From NCBI GenBank assembly GCA_013420905.1, contig JAAXNY010000006.1:3782001-3846000 (forward strand): a DNA stretch of 64,000 nt, given 5' to 3'. Below are positions 1 to 12,049 of this stretch, one piece after another. The position numbers were made by a program, and so were the translations under genes. The stretch's first letter is position 1. Each line of letters opens with the position of its first letter. Origin of the DNA: Collybia mongolica (lineage: Eukaryota; Basidiomycota; Agaricomycetes; Agaricales; Clitocybaceae). Below the pieces are notes generated by a model that was given only the letters and a program-made list of their open reading frames with translations, had not been told where the DNA came from and ran no database searches.

Positions 1-189
1 GTTCCAGGAATCGTAGACAAATTAGGTTTTATGACCTGAATCACACTCAGAAATTGCAGATGATTATAATTTTTCCACAATTGGCGGGTGGGCCGCTTCG
101 AAAAACTTGAATGGAGCATGTTAGGAGAAACGACTTACTCATGCAAAAGCTTGGAAGATAATATCATCTACGGACGTGTCATCCTCCCT

Positions 190-1166
190 TCACAGAGCAC
201 CCGTGCGTGCGTCCATTCTTCTCAATGAAACAATTTCCCAACGTCTACGATTCCTGGCCTTCTGCCCGGAAACTTGACTGCCTTCCTGACCACGGACGAT
301 GCTCACCATCCTAACCTTCCGCCCCAATTCATTCGAGTCGTCAACTTCAGCCTCTTCACTTCGTTCTTCCTCGATAATCTCATTCTCGTCCAAGTCAATA
401 ACACCACTAAACACCTCTTCTGCAGTGGCATGTGGTCCCGAAGTTTGACCCGAGAGGAACGAAAACGGTGTGGTGATCGCGGACGTTATGAAGTCGGCCG
501 CGTCGTCAATAATTGTTCTCGGCTTTCTTAAAGGGACAGAAGTCAAAAGGTAAGACTTTGCCTTCCAGGAGTTCGATGCGGAGGCACCGGAAGGACTTGA
601 AGGGGGATACGTTGGATCAGAAGCAAAGTTGACTGAGATTTCACCGGTATCGGCTGAGTAGGCAAAGGTAGGAAGAGGGTGGGCGTATGGATTCGGGAAT
701 GGGTATGACACTGGCCGCCTATGCCGCAGGACTAGTCGGTCCCCTATTGTAAGAGGGTTCGGAAAGTTTGTCAAGGAAAGCATGATTTCATAAAAAAAAT
801 AGTACCTTCAATATCAATTGCATGGCCAGCCGACCGGGAACAGAGTGCTCCAGATGTATCAACGAAAAACACCTTCAGAAGAATGGATGTCACTTTAGTT
901 CACGCAAATCCCTACCCCTGATGATACTGGCCTGATTGTTAGCCTCCGGATTCCTTCTGCCTGTATTGCGTTTGCGTGAGATGAGAATTGCATGAAAAGG
1001 ACCATCACACACTTTCCACGAGAGATGTCTCCTTCTCAGGCCACAAAATTATTTCTGTGCCATCTTCTATCTCATCCTCAGTCACGTCGAGTAGGCGGTC
1101 AGTAGCTACAGACCGGACAATGAAGTAGCCAGGCGGAAACCCAAAGGTTTGAATATCGGCAGTCAT
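190..1166 (-). CDS. Ricin-B-lectin-like (beta-trefoil type) protein, function unknown
   Basis: Four exons join cleanly: 1166-1013, 960-932, 872-806 and 743-190, 804 nt in all, giving 267 aa. The N-terminal 95 residues resemble the basidiomycete proteins with a ricin-B-like fold: a start rich in aromatic residues (GFPPGYFIVRSV), then DRLLDV, then VFFVDTSGALCSRSAGHAID. The rest is proline-rich (FPNPYAHPLP), then acidic (about residues 190-220), then basic (RNRRRW). No signal peptide is seen, so it is probably intracellular. Intron 2 (931-873) starts with GC rather than GT; it is accepted because the join restores NNQVFFVD. The fold assignment is by resemblance only and no sugar-binding site is claimed. 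The first 189 bases of the window hold nothing I can support. Confidence 0.6.
873..931 (-). other. GC-AG intron in the ricin-B-like gene
   Basis: The exon ends CAG and the 59-nt intron begins GCCAGT and ends GAAG. No GT donor nearby keeps the frame open: the next exon must enter in frame at GTGTTTTTCG. The donor is not the usual GCAAGT form, so this call is weaker than the other two GC-AG introns of the window. Confidence 0.55.
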
Positions 1167-1381
1167 GATAGCAGACTTGGGAAGACAGGAATGGAAACTG
1201 GTTCAGGTACTATTGGCCCATCCACATCACCGATCAGCGTTTGACACCGAAACGCCCTAGCGTTTACGGAGGTGACTCAAGCATACTTACAATACGAAGT
1301 ACAGTTATGGTGTCAAGGGGTAATACAACAGGTAATAGTACGTACATCGGGATAGGGGAGAACAAAACGTGGGTGTTCGTT

Positions 1382-3919
1382 CTACTCATCTTCCTCATCA
1401 GTACCGTTGAATGCACCCGGAATATGCTGCGCGCGTCGCATACGTTGCAGACGTGGCGAACGCCGAACGCTCTCTGAAGATTCCATCGCCTCTTGTGTCT
1501 CTTTCTCAACCCAGTCTTCTAACGCCCTCGGCATCCTTGTCAGACCCTTCCACTCATGTCTGGCAACTATGCTTCCGCCGCGGCCACTTTCCCATCCAGC
1601 GCTCACGAGTACAGGTTCCTGGAGAGTGGCATATCGGCATAAAAGCTCAGAAACAGCCAAGATGTTCCGAACTTACTTGTGAATGCCAACTAACATCCCT
1701 TACGCAGACGTTGGACCGGATACCCTTCGTTTCTTCGTTTTCAGGCGCTGAAGGATCGAAGGACATAGCTAGCGTCTTTGATCTGTCCAGCACCTGGACA
1801 ACCCTTCCATCGAGTGACCAGATCTAAAGTGGGTGCAAGTCAGATCAGTTTTTCAGACAATTTTGCAGCTTCAAATTACGTGTATCCTTCCATCTGCAGA
1901 ACCGGAATACAGGTATTGGGCCCCGGTAGTTTCCATCGGACTGAAATGACAACGTATGAGGGTGCGTAGAACAGAGTGCCCTCTATACGTCATCACACTA
2001 CAATCCAGTGGATGGGCTGCATACTTGGGCTTGGGATAGTGTGGATATCTTGATAATGGGTAAGAAACGCGGTCTTAGAAAGGATGCGATATAACAAACC
2101 TATAATCAAAGTTATGCACTCCATAATTTCGTGATTCGACAGTCTCAAATTCATGACTACTGCGCATTTTACGCAGATCCCATAATCGCATCGCCTGATC
2201 TTTTCCATTTGAAATTACATATCGGCCGTCGCCTTTGGCAGAAACATAAGTGATGCCCTCTGTGTGACCAATAAGCACACCAGATGGCTTTTGTGAAGCA
2301 CCAAGCGATCTTCGATCCCTGTAAGGAAATGAGTTGAGTTAGTCATTCGTATCAGACTGGTAGCGGCTATACCAGACTTTGAGGAAAGTATCATCAGATG
2401 CGCTGACGAGTACGTTTCCAGAGGCAGTGTCAGCCCAACAGCAGCTATTGACGTCATCGTTATGGGCTGATATCTTGACTGTCCTTCTATTTGCAAGGAG
2501 ATCATAAACTAAAAATGGATGAGTACCAACGTGAGTGTTTGGGAGGGAAGATGGCATGCCAAAGATTTTTCCGCTGCCTCCCGCTACGACCTCATTCCCA
2601 TCGGCCGAAAACCTACAACTCCAGATTCCAAAACTTTCTCCGTAACCCCAGACGTGTGAATGGCGGCTAATAGGATCAGCAAATGGTATGGGAGTTTGTG
2701 TCGGTGACCCATCGAGGGTACTTGTCATGTACACAGTTGGCGTCTAAATATAGACTTTTCAATTACGGGTTCCGATAAGGGTTCACAACACTTGCAATTG
2801 AAGAATAGATCATTCTGTTTAGGGTAAATCAGCGGTAGTTTAGTTATACCAGCCTCTGTGCTGACCTCTCATTGTCTGGCGAGAGATTTGCGTCTGTTAT
2901 TGTCCATCTGCCGGGATGGCCTTGAATTGTTTTCATTACCTTCATATTAGTCTGCAGGTTGACATCAGAGGGATGAACGGCTGCTCGACGAAGGCCATGG
3001 CGGTGGTTGACAGGAGGGGCAGTAGTGTCGAAGATGTGTAGGCGAAAGTCTGTTCAAATAGGTCAGAAACTTATCATCGACTGAATGCGTAGGTATTACC
3101 CTGGGAACATGTGTAGTAAAACGACGAATCTGAACAAGAAACGAAGAGTTAGCCGAGTAAAGACCAAGCACTGATAGTTGTTCACCTGCGGAGAATTGGC
3201 CTGTGTAAATGTTAGCATCGTAAGCAGCGACGGCTGTACCATTCGAGTTTGGTACGAGGTTCTTATGAGTTGGATAAACGACAATTTGAGTGAATGCACA
3301 GCAGAGGGCCTTACATCTGTATAATCCTCTCTGGGTGTACTGGGATGAGGACGACTCGTTCTGTTCATTATGAACTTTGCAACGTTGATGTGATCCTTTC
3401 TCGATCGTAATTTGTTTGCGACCCGACCAAAGTCACCACCTGTTAGGAGCTCTGTTCCCGCCTTCTGTGGCTCCGTCACTGGGGGAAACCAATGCTTCTG
3501 CGCCGACTGGCGGAAAGAGTCGTAGTATGCGTCTTCTCCGGTCTCCTCGTCATCTTCGTCATCATCATCCGCATGTTCACGACCGTCGTCGGTGGCAAGG
3601 CGAGCGGTAAGGCCATTGCCCGCAGAGACGCCACCCAATAGGCGACTCAGATCATGGAGAGTGATTCCAGAGAGACTAACGGTGCGGCTACCACGGTTAT
3701 CAGGTTGTGGTCCACCTCCAGACTGCATTGCAAAGAGTGCTGAATGAAGATGAAGTTGAGCAAACTAGGTCGAATTACACTTGACTTACTGCTGAGAATA
3801 TCCTGGAATGACGCAGCCTGAGAATTGGGGTCGGTGGTGGATTGATCATCTGGTAAGAGGGACTGATCGCCTTCGTCCTCATCGTCGTCTGCCATAGTGA
3901 TATCCCATTCGCCCTGCAT
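1382..3919 (-). CDS. DCAF11/WDR23-like WD40 protein (CRL4 substrate receptor)
   Basis: A WD40 protein spread over many exons. The N-terminus is acidic and disordered (MADDDEDEGDQ), then comes a region with LHDLSRLLGG, an acidic stretch of about 12 D/E residues, and VANKLRSRKDHINVAKFIMN. WD repeats follow; the clearest, at 2075-2278, reads GHTEGITYVSAKGDGRYV and then SNGKDQAMRLWDLRKM, the typical DCAF11 repeat. Another (2339-2734) has SAHNDDVNSCCWAD and SASDDTFLKVW. The last exons give VCVRDVSWHSQ, then VLVSAGWE and ARHEWKGL, and a tail with SPRLQRMRRAQ. In animals DCAF11 recruits substrates to the DDB1-CUL4 ubiquitin ligase; the same role is inferred here. I chose the ATG at 3919; an in-frame ATG at 3895 is equally possible. 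Exon 1 ends at an intron before the exon that carries MQSGGGPQPDN. Confidence 0.85.
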
Positions 3920-4179
3920 TTGAGTGGAGAAGGTGGTGGATGATTGCAGGCGTGGAATCAGCGGACGGTGAGCCGGCACCGGTGACAAACCTACTCGGGG
4001 ACGGCATCGCACTAAATCTGATGAGTGATCGGAGGGAATGTCCAAATGAAGGGGCAAGAGCCAAGCAATTGCAAGCGAGAACAAACAACGCTTCCTCTCT
4101 GGTGACTGCCACACGTTTTGCAGCGGTTGTATTATATTCTTGTACTTGTACAACGTCCTGTACAACACGACCCCCAATA
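3920..4179. promoter_or_regulatory. Bidirectional promoter region between the DCAF11-like and TBL1-like genes
   Basis: These 260 bp separate the two divergent start codons, so both genes must share this control region. No TATA box or CCAAT box is evident. Both neighbours encode WD40 proteins but not of the same family, so they are not a recent duplication. Confidence 0.5.
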
Positions 4180-6483
4180 ATGGTCGATCCAATACGCATT
4201 GCTGCGGAAGAAGTCAACTGTCTAATATATGCGTACTTACAAGATTCCGGTATTTTATATCCTTCTCATTCCTCGATTGACAGTAATGGTGACTCGTACC
4301 ACAGGCTACACCCATGCCGCCTTCGCAATTCGCATGGAAAGCAAACTCGACCGATCTCCACTCTTATCGAAACACATACCACGCGGAGAACTCATAGACC
4401 TCCTTAGTAAATCCCTACTCTATCTTGAAGTTGAATCACACTGGAAGGGTGATGTGCTTTCCGCCAACTGCAAAACCCCATTTTCTCTGCTCGAACCACA
4501 CAAGTGTTCTTTAGAACCTCTGAACGCCAATACAATGCAACCTCCTCCAGTATCCATTACGCCACCATCTGAGGCCGCGCCCACACTCGCACCAAAAATC
4601 AACGGGACGGCCGTAGAAGCGAGCAAACGTAAATCTTCTCCAATGGTAGGGACTGTCGAGGGACCTGCGGAGAAGCGAGCCAAAAGAGACTCCGACGATA
4701 TGGAGATTGACTCTTCTTCAGAGTGTAGGCGATTATCATTCAAGGCTTGAATGGACGCTTAAAATTCAACACAGCATCGAAGGCCAAACCCAGCTCCGCA
4801 GAACCTGAAAAGCCACAGATACCTGTGCCGGACCTCTCTGTTACGAGAAAAACCGCGAAGCCGAAAGGTAGAATGCAAGGGCCCGGGGATGATTTCACGA
4901 ATCCTAAAGTCGTTCTGCTTCTTCCTGGCCACAAGTCAGAAGTACAGCGGATTGTTTTCCTTTTCATTCTGAACCTGTGCTTACCACCCTTGACGTATTC
5001 AGGTTTTTGTCTGTGCATTCAATCCTAAGAAACACAGACTTCTAGCGACAGGGTATGTTTCTTTCGTCTGCTTGATTCATTGTCATATCTTATTCAAACA
5101 TTCCCTGCTATAGCTCGAAAGACGCTGTTGTTAACCTATGGGACCTCCCAGACCCACCCCTTGTGGGCTTTGCTGAACAGCCTGCAGCACCTAAGGCCCT
5201 CGATTACTTTTCAAAAGATGAACAAGGAGACCTAACTTCTCTGCACTGGAACAGCGAGGGTACCCTTATAGCTATTGGGTCTTACGATTCTGTCCTTCGG
5301 ATATGTACTTCATCTGGAGAGTTATATTTCCAACATCCACAACACCAGGTAATCATGGACTCCGACTGACTGCAATGACTTTGCTCATAAGTTTTCTTTT
5401 CCATTGAGAAGGGCCCAATATTTACGACGCGGTTTTCGAAATCGGGCCGTTGGTTATTGACAGCCAGTCTGGACGGTACATCATGTCTATGGGATGTTAA
5501 AGAAAGACGACTACATAAGCAATATCGATGTCACACAGGTAAGTGCCGACTTGCAATTGTCAAACCACGCACGAACTCAATCTTGAATCTCAGATTGTTG
5601 TCTCGATGTCGTTTGGCTAAACGAAACGACCTTCGCAACTTGCGGCGCTGACCAGCTCATATACATCCTGCGGGTGGATGAGGATGAACCCATCAAAACG
5701 TTATCGTGCGTTTGATTCATTGATCCATTGGCGATCATTTGATTCAAGGAATCTATAGTGGCCACGAGAACGAAATCAACCAAATCAAATGCAATCCCGC
5801 TGGCACACGATTAGCATCTTGCTCAGACGACATGACCGCTCGGGTATGGAATGTTGATAGTCTCTCAAAACCGGCCGACGCGATTCCTGGACTAATAGCA
5901 TCAGAATCTATTGTCGTTCTGGAGGGCCATACACACTCCGTGAGCGCGATAGGATGGTGTCCAGACCGTTCACTTGCACTGCATCCTCTTATTGCAACGT
6001 ATGCAAAAAAAATTTATGTGTTCACAAATTGTCCCACTAAACAGTTATCTTGTAGGTCATCATTTGATGGCACGGCTCGCCTCTGGAATTCTGTGACGGG
6101 AGAGTGTTTGAAGGTATTTGATGACCATCGGAGACCTGTCTATGCACTGTCCTTCAGCCCCGATGGCCGCTGGCTGTCGACGGGAAGCGGTGACGGTTGG
6201 TTACATATCTATGACGTCTTGGTGTGTTGTCACATGAAATCCCATTTTACTTTCAACATTACTTACCCTCCTTCAGCTCCAAGAGAAGGAGTGGTCGTGG
6301 TATGCTGGGCACGATAGGCCCGGGGTTTTCGAAATTGACTGGCAGGTGCATCAGGGCATCAATCGCATCGCATTGGCACTAGAGTGTCGACAGGTTGCTG
6401 TGATTGATGTCTCAAAAATCCCTGCCTTGGGGGGCGTTGCGCCAATAATGCCGGGTCGGCCAAGAATAAACCCCCCGCGTTAG
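4180..6483 (+). CDS. TBL1/SIF2-like protein (LisH plus WD40), corepressor subunit
   Basis: Exon 1 (4180-4249) joins exon 2 (from 4305) across a 55-nt intron and gives an N-terminal LisH motif: EEVNCLIYAYLQDSG followed by YTHAAFAIR. An F-box-like helical stretch follows (IPRGELIDLLSKSLLYLEVE). A low-complexity linker with KRKSSP and EKRAKRD (likely nuclear signals) leads to about eight WD repeats, for example LPGHKSEV, TSLHWNSEGTLIAIGSYDS, SGHENEINQIKCNPAGTRLAS, LEGHTHSVSAIGW and DDHRRPVYALSFSPDGRW. The last exon ends with a short tail (PGRPRINPPR, stop 6481-6483). Human TBL1/TBLR1 and yeast Sif2 are subunits of the NCoR/SMRT and Set3 histone deacetylase complexes; a nuclear corepressor role is inferred from the shared LisH-plus-WD40 layout. 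Confidence 0.88.
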
Positions 6484-7354
6484 TCGTGGTGGGAGTTACA
6501 TTATCATACTATAGTTCCATCTTACGAGATCCTGCAATTAGCTACCAGGATGTGCTGAGAACCAGGTTGCCGGTCTTATGGCGAGTTCAGTCAAGTGAAA
6601 TAGTTGCAGCTACACTTATTTTGGTAGCTATTCACCCCCCATAGTTCAAGCTCTGTTTTCAGGATACCATCACGTCCTGTATGAAGGAAGTAACAACATC
6701 TGCAGCTGCGTACCGGGCCGCAACTCTGTTCGGAACTGGGAACACCGCTTGGTCGATCACGGGTTGTGCGTATCACGAGTTTTTTGTACGCAACATGCTA
6801 GATGATGTCTACATCTTTCTGACTGTCATACAGACATCAGCTTCTATATGGGATTCCTGTCTCCGGATCCATTACAGTTACCGGTTGTGATCACTAGACC
6901 GCCCAAGACTTGCCTACTGCTTCATACCGTTCCTGTGCACATGGTGAACACATACGACTCACTTTGATCACACGTCGCGAATACGAGTGAAACAATGTGA
7001 ACCATGTTCTTCTATCTTTGAAATTGCCTGCAATAACGCAACATCTCATCCGTACCGTCTTCATTGGAATGGTAGCCCTTATGGATTCCACAGTGGTTCT
7101 TGACATTTTACTTACGCTTGTGATAAAACATGTGGATGAGTCGCACCCATCAGATTCAACTTTGTACAGTTATCGACTTTATTGTCCTAAACAAGGTGGC
7201 CCCACTTCCTCTCATTGGTCTTGGTACGTTCTAGGTCACTTCAGGTCTGCTAACTACAGCACACATCGACGATGGACGAGCAAATGCCAAGGTACCTTTT
7301 TGCTGCTTAAAAGGAAGCTGAGCGCGACTTCAGAGTCTCCATTCACCTGGCAAC
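6484..7354. other. Intergenic region upstream of the M35 protease gene
   Basis: 871 bp between two genes on the + strand. The only open frames are short, overlap each other on both strands and have no recognisable motif. I see no supported gene, RNA or repeat. It should carry the promoter of the protease gene. Confidence 0.5.
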
Positions 7355-8684
7355 ATGTTCTCCACATCTTTACGTTCGACTTTGGCCGCTATCACCATCT
7401 CGGCCCTTACCGTATCAGCCGCGCCCGGCATTTCGCTGAAAGTTGCAGGTGTGTTGACACACAAGCACCAAAAAAGCTAGCTCGTAATTATACATTCTAT
7501 CCCAGGTCCTAAGTCAGTAAATGGAGTCGAAAACCTCAAAGTCATCGCCACTGTCATGAACACTGGTGACCAGACGCTGAAAATCCTCAATGATCCCCGG
7601 GGCCCTCTGTCCACTATGCCTGCTGATACTTTTGATATCACGGACTCCAACGGTGCCAGACCCACTTTCATTGGAATCAAGGTTAAGTACTCTCCCGAAG
7701 CGGCGGCAGCAGCTGGCGCTTTCACTGTTCTCGCCCCCGGGCAATCCATCGATGTCGAACATAACCGTAGGTAGTTCCATTATTCTCCCCAGCCATGGCA
7801 CTGAAGTCCTACTTTGATTTCAAAGTATCGGAGACGTATAACTTCACAACCTCCGGCTCAGGTTCATACAACTTTGAGGCTAGCAATCTCTTCTACGTCG
7901 TTCAAGACGACAGCAAAGTGGTTCCCTTCTACGCGACTTCCGAGGCATTAACCACCAATGTGAATGGAAACCTTGCTGTCGCAAGAAAGACGGAATCCGC
8001 AAGTCTCAACAAAAGAGCCACATTCGTAGGCTGCTCGGCCGCGCGCCAGACGATTTTGAATGCTGCCGCATCTGCTGCTCAATCTTATGCATCTTCCGCG
8101 TTATCGTGAGTTTCTTGCATACACCCACGTAATTTACCTGGCGTAGGCTTATGTCTAATTCGAAGATACATCAACTCACACACCTCGACATCGACTCGCT
8201 ACAGCACTTGGTTCGGAACATTCACGACTGCCCGTCGCAGCACAGTGCTCTCCCACTTTTCCCTCATCAGCGGGAACAACTTCGCTAGCTACACTTATGA
8301 CTGTACATGCACGGATTCCTCGTACGCATACGTTTACCCCAGCGAGTAAGTTGACATATCTGCTCCTTCAGCTAGAATTTCAACTCATGTCCCACAGCTT
8401 TGGCGTTGTATACCTTTGTAATGCCTTCTGGAACGCACCCGTAACCGGAACTGACTCCAGGGTGAATCAAGCGTTTAATGACGACGTTGAAATCGAGTTG
8501 ACCACCCTTACAGGCTGGAACGCTGATCCATGAATCATCCCATTTCACTCGCAACGGTGGTACCAATGATTATGCTTACGGACAAAGTGCTTGTAAGTCA
8601 CTTGCAATCAGCAACCCGGGTAAAGCCGTGTTCAATGCGGATTCCCATGAATACTTCGCCGAGAACAACCCAGCCCTATCTTAA
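7355..8684 (+). CDS. Peptidyl-Lys metalloendopeptidase, deuterolysin family M35, secreted
   Basis: Six exons (7355-7448, 7506-7766, 7826-8105, 8166-8345, 8398-8461, 8514-8684) total 1050 nt, 349 aa, close to the known mushroom enzymes. A signal peptide opens the protein (MFSTSLRSTLAAITISALT, then AAPG). A propeptide of about 165 residues ends at a Kex2-type site LNKR, followed by ATFVGCSAARQ, where the mature enzyme should start. The mature part has the cysteine pattern CTCTD, then VVYLCNAFWNAPVTGTDS, the zinc motif HESSH (HExxH), GGTNDYAYG (the Asp zinc ligand of aspzincins), and the end HEYFAENNPALS. All catalytic residues are present. Family members cut on the N-terminal side of lysine; a role in outside-the-cell protein digestion is inferred. 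Its 3' end faces that of the sphingomyelinase gene, 393 bp away. Confidence 0.95.
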
Positions 8685-9077
8685 GAGCACTTATTTACTT
8701 CATACGACGAAACATGTATTTCATTGTGACCCTCTTACTAGGGAGCGTCAACCGGATCGCGCACTTAGTTGATCTGAGACTCTGGCCCTTCAAAGTTGTC
8801 GATGGAACACATTTATTCTGACATAAGGGGATCAGGAAGGCTAATCTACTAGACAGAAATTTGTTCCCATTCCAGATCGTGACCACCTCATGACTGGACA
8901 GAACCGAAACCCGGTTTACAGTTCTGTCTTGCGATACTTGCGGAACCACTACGGATGTAACAAATCTTGGCCTTAATGCAATCACCAGTGCATGGCTGAG
9001 TTTTGACTGAACTTTTGCCTTGCAAAGTGTTGAAGATCTTGAGCAAACGGATAAAATCAGGATCTATCGTTTCGTTG

Positions 9078-12049
9078 TCAGTATTGAATAGAACGTACCG
9101 TTACAAGCTCTGGATTAGATTCCATGGCTTTATATAACACAGTCGGGTGAGGTTCATGTCTATCCATGAATAGCCACCCCTTGAACTTACCTTCAGTGAC
9201 GTGATGCCACCATGTCGCGTTCAAAGGATCGTTCTTCCCCCATCCCGAAATACTCGTGCCATATGTTTCGCGGGTGTTATACTCATAAGAATAAACAGGA
9301 CCAAACTGGGTTTGGGAGTCCAGCTCCGGATATTGACTCACGTCGCTCTTCCACCTACGCAACGGGTAAGTATGCATCATTAATAGAAATACAAAGAACG
9401 GACGTATGTGCATCCATGACTTCGAACGTCTGATGAGAGCATTAGCTTCTGTTAAATGCAGCTGAAATGTTAATTACCGCGGAGTCAACTTCGTAAACTC
9501 GGAAACCAGAATTCAAATTAGTTATAGGCGTAATCGACGGGGCTATCTTTATTGCGTTAGTAAGCCAAAAGATAATTATCAATATGTTAAACAAGGATCT
9601 CACCCATGCCGAAACTCTAGCGGTATCGGCATTCATAGCTGTGCCATTGTTGGCATAGAATATCTGCTGTGTGTCGGTCATGAGTCAAAGCTATGGAAAC
9701 CATGCTTACGGATATCTGATCTTCGTGCGTGCTTCGTGTACATTTTGAGCGGATGTACTTATAAAACAAGTTATCCATGGACTCACTGTCCAAAGAATAT
9801 GTCTGATGGTAAAATTAGATTCGGATGGGGAACGTCATAGGGTAAAAAACTTACTTGCAATCACATGTGGGGAAAAGCGATCAACACTGCAATTATCTAT
9901 CATGAGCGATCCTGTCAGTCACAAAGATAGCTTACATTTGATAAACTTTGAGCAATGTCAGATCGTTCCCCGAAGCCATGGTAGATGCACTCACAGAGGT
10001 TAGTAGGGTTAAGCAGTGGATTTGAACCGTCCCAGCCGCTCAAAACATGTCCCATTATCCATACTAAGGGAATCAGTAAATACGATGATCATCGATAGAA
10101 CAGAAATAGTGAAACCTCGATCTCCCGCATCTTCGGCGGCCTGTAGTTCGTCTGTTAAGAAACGAAGCATTCCAGAAACATCGGGGTTGGTCATGTTGAT
10201 ATAACTGAAATAGTTCGCTCTTGAACAGTTTTTTTAGTCTATTGCAAGAAAACAAGACATCTGTTCGCACCGATACCCTATCCGCGGAGGCGTTTAGTTT
10301 GGGTTTTTTATTGCTAATAACACAAACAGCTCACATAAGTTGGTGTTGAGAGATATGACGCGAAGTCCATCCCTACGCTTGACCATATAAGCCGAATAAT
10401 GGGATTTCGCTAGTTGAACGGCTGCATCAGGAAGCCATTGTTCATGCTTCCAAAGTGAGGCGACATGGTCGTAATTCCTGCGCAATAGGGATTAGGCATT
10501 GCGCCGATCGAGGTAATGAATTGCGTACCAGCTAAATTGCTCGGCGAGTGCACCTCCAATCGAATGAGGCGCATCTTGCGCTCTTGGGAGTATTCGTCAA
10601 ATACATATTATAACGCGTGACATGATGTAAATGCCCACTGGTTATAGCTGTCATGGTTCCCCAAGGTCGCGTAGACAGGGCCACTCCCTAGCATGCGCTT
10701 GAATAAGTCATACATGATCGTCTATTGAGCTAGGGTAAGGCCTTGGTCAACAGTATAGATCGGCAAACTACCTCAATGTATTGTACGTATGATCTACCAT
10801 TGATCAATTTAAGGATAGGTAAACAAGCTTTTACTCTTAACGCACCTCGATGACAAGTTCTCTGCATCGTGGGAAACCAAATCACCAGTATAGAGCGTCC
10901 ACGCAAACCCAGCGCCTTGAGTGCCTGTAAGGGCCGGAATAGCCTGCAAAGCTGCTATGGCTAGTGCCATGGGTGTATCACTAAAAGATCAAACTATAAA
11001 TCAACACAGTTATAAAGCATGATCCCCGTGATCATCATACCAACGAAAAGTTCCAAATCGCGGAGCTGGCAGTAAAGTGGAGTTAGGACTTATGAGGTTG
11101 AAGTTATTTGTGCGACAACAAGGACCCCCGCTCGTGCAATTCCCTTCTGCACCAGTCGCATATCCTTGGAAGCGTAGATCAAGTCAGAAAAGGCTAAGTA
11201 GTGTGGTGTGAAAAAATCTACTTGGATCTAAATGGAAGTCCGAAATATGAAGGACTTTAAGCCTCTTGCCGCTAGGCCTCCTAGGCTTAGGAAGCGGGTT
11301 TGGTCTTGGTTTTGCAAACCAGCTTGTCAAATTCAATGGGGATGTTGTGGGGGCAGGACACATGCCCAAAAAGTTTTGACAAAACGCCTGTAAAGCATTC
11401 ATCAATACCAGTGGGTCATGAAACAAAGCTATCTCACCTGGCCATCGTAGCCGCCGACATCGGCGTTAGCAAGGACCTGGGTAATCACTGCTCCTACGCT
11501 AAGTCTATTATAATTTTCCCTACAGACAGTCGGTGAGGCAAGCCCGAGAAGACTACAGACCGCGACAAGAAGGTCGGGCGTTTTTTCTGGAGCGGCCAAT
11601 GATACAAATTTCAATATTTCCAAAATCGAAACACATCGTGCGCAATTATTTGTTGCGAAAACTGGACTGACTGCAAGCGAGTGAATCTGGGCTAGGGCAT
11701 TATCGTACAACTTTGATGGCGATGCCTTAGGTGGTAAAGGGTGTGGATCAGCCGTGTTTTCTTTTGGGAGGGTGTTAGGATTTGTCAATGAAAATGGGTA
11801 AGTTTCATGCTATAAGATTTTCGAGTGTTAAGATGTAAGTGAACTGCAAGGATAATAGAACGTAACGGTGATTGGGTCAGAAACAACTGGTTGAACTTGG
11901 GCTGATGTAGCAGTAGGTTGATTGTAGTACTTTGAGAAGACAGACGTTGGAAAAGCTCCCGGAACTGTGAAATTCAGGGGAGCGAGGGACGCCGCAAGCG
12001 CCAACGAAACCTGTAAGGCCACCACTATTAAGGTCAGCCAAAGTATCAT
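9078..12049 (-). CDS. Acid sphingomyelinase-like phosphodiesterase, secreted
   Basis: Exon 1 (12049-11867) encodes a signal peptide (MILWLTLIVVALQVSLALAA) and a short linker. A 57-nt intron leads to a saposin-B-like domain at 11430-11700 with its cysteines (FATNNCARCVSILEIL, VAVCSLLGLASPTVC). The calcineurin-type phosphoesterase core follows: VLHISDFHLDP (first metal motif, about 11200), YTGDLVSHDAENLSS (about 10850), YATLGNHDSYNQ (about 10650), and GHVLSGWDGSNPLLNPTNL (about 10030). The C-terminal exons include SQTQFGPVYSYEY and a Trp-rich stretch, stop at 9078. The order of saposin domain then metallophosphatase matches acid sphingomyelinases, which split sphingomyelin to ceramide and phosphocholine. 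As fungi lack sphingomyelin, the natural substrate may be inositol- or ethanolamine-phosphoceramide, or host lipid. Confidence 0.9.
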
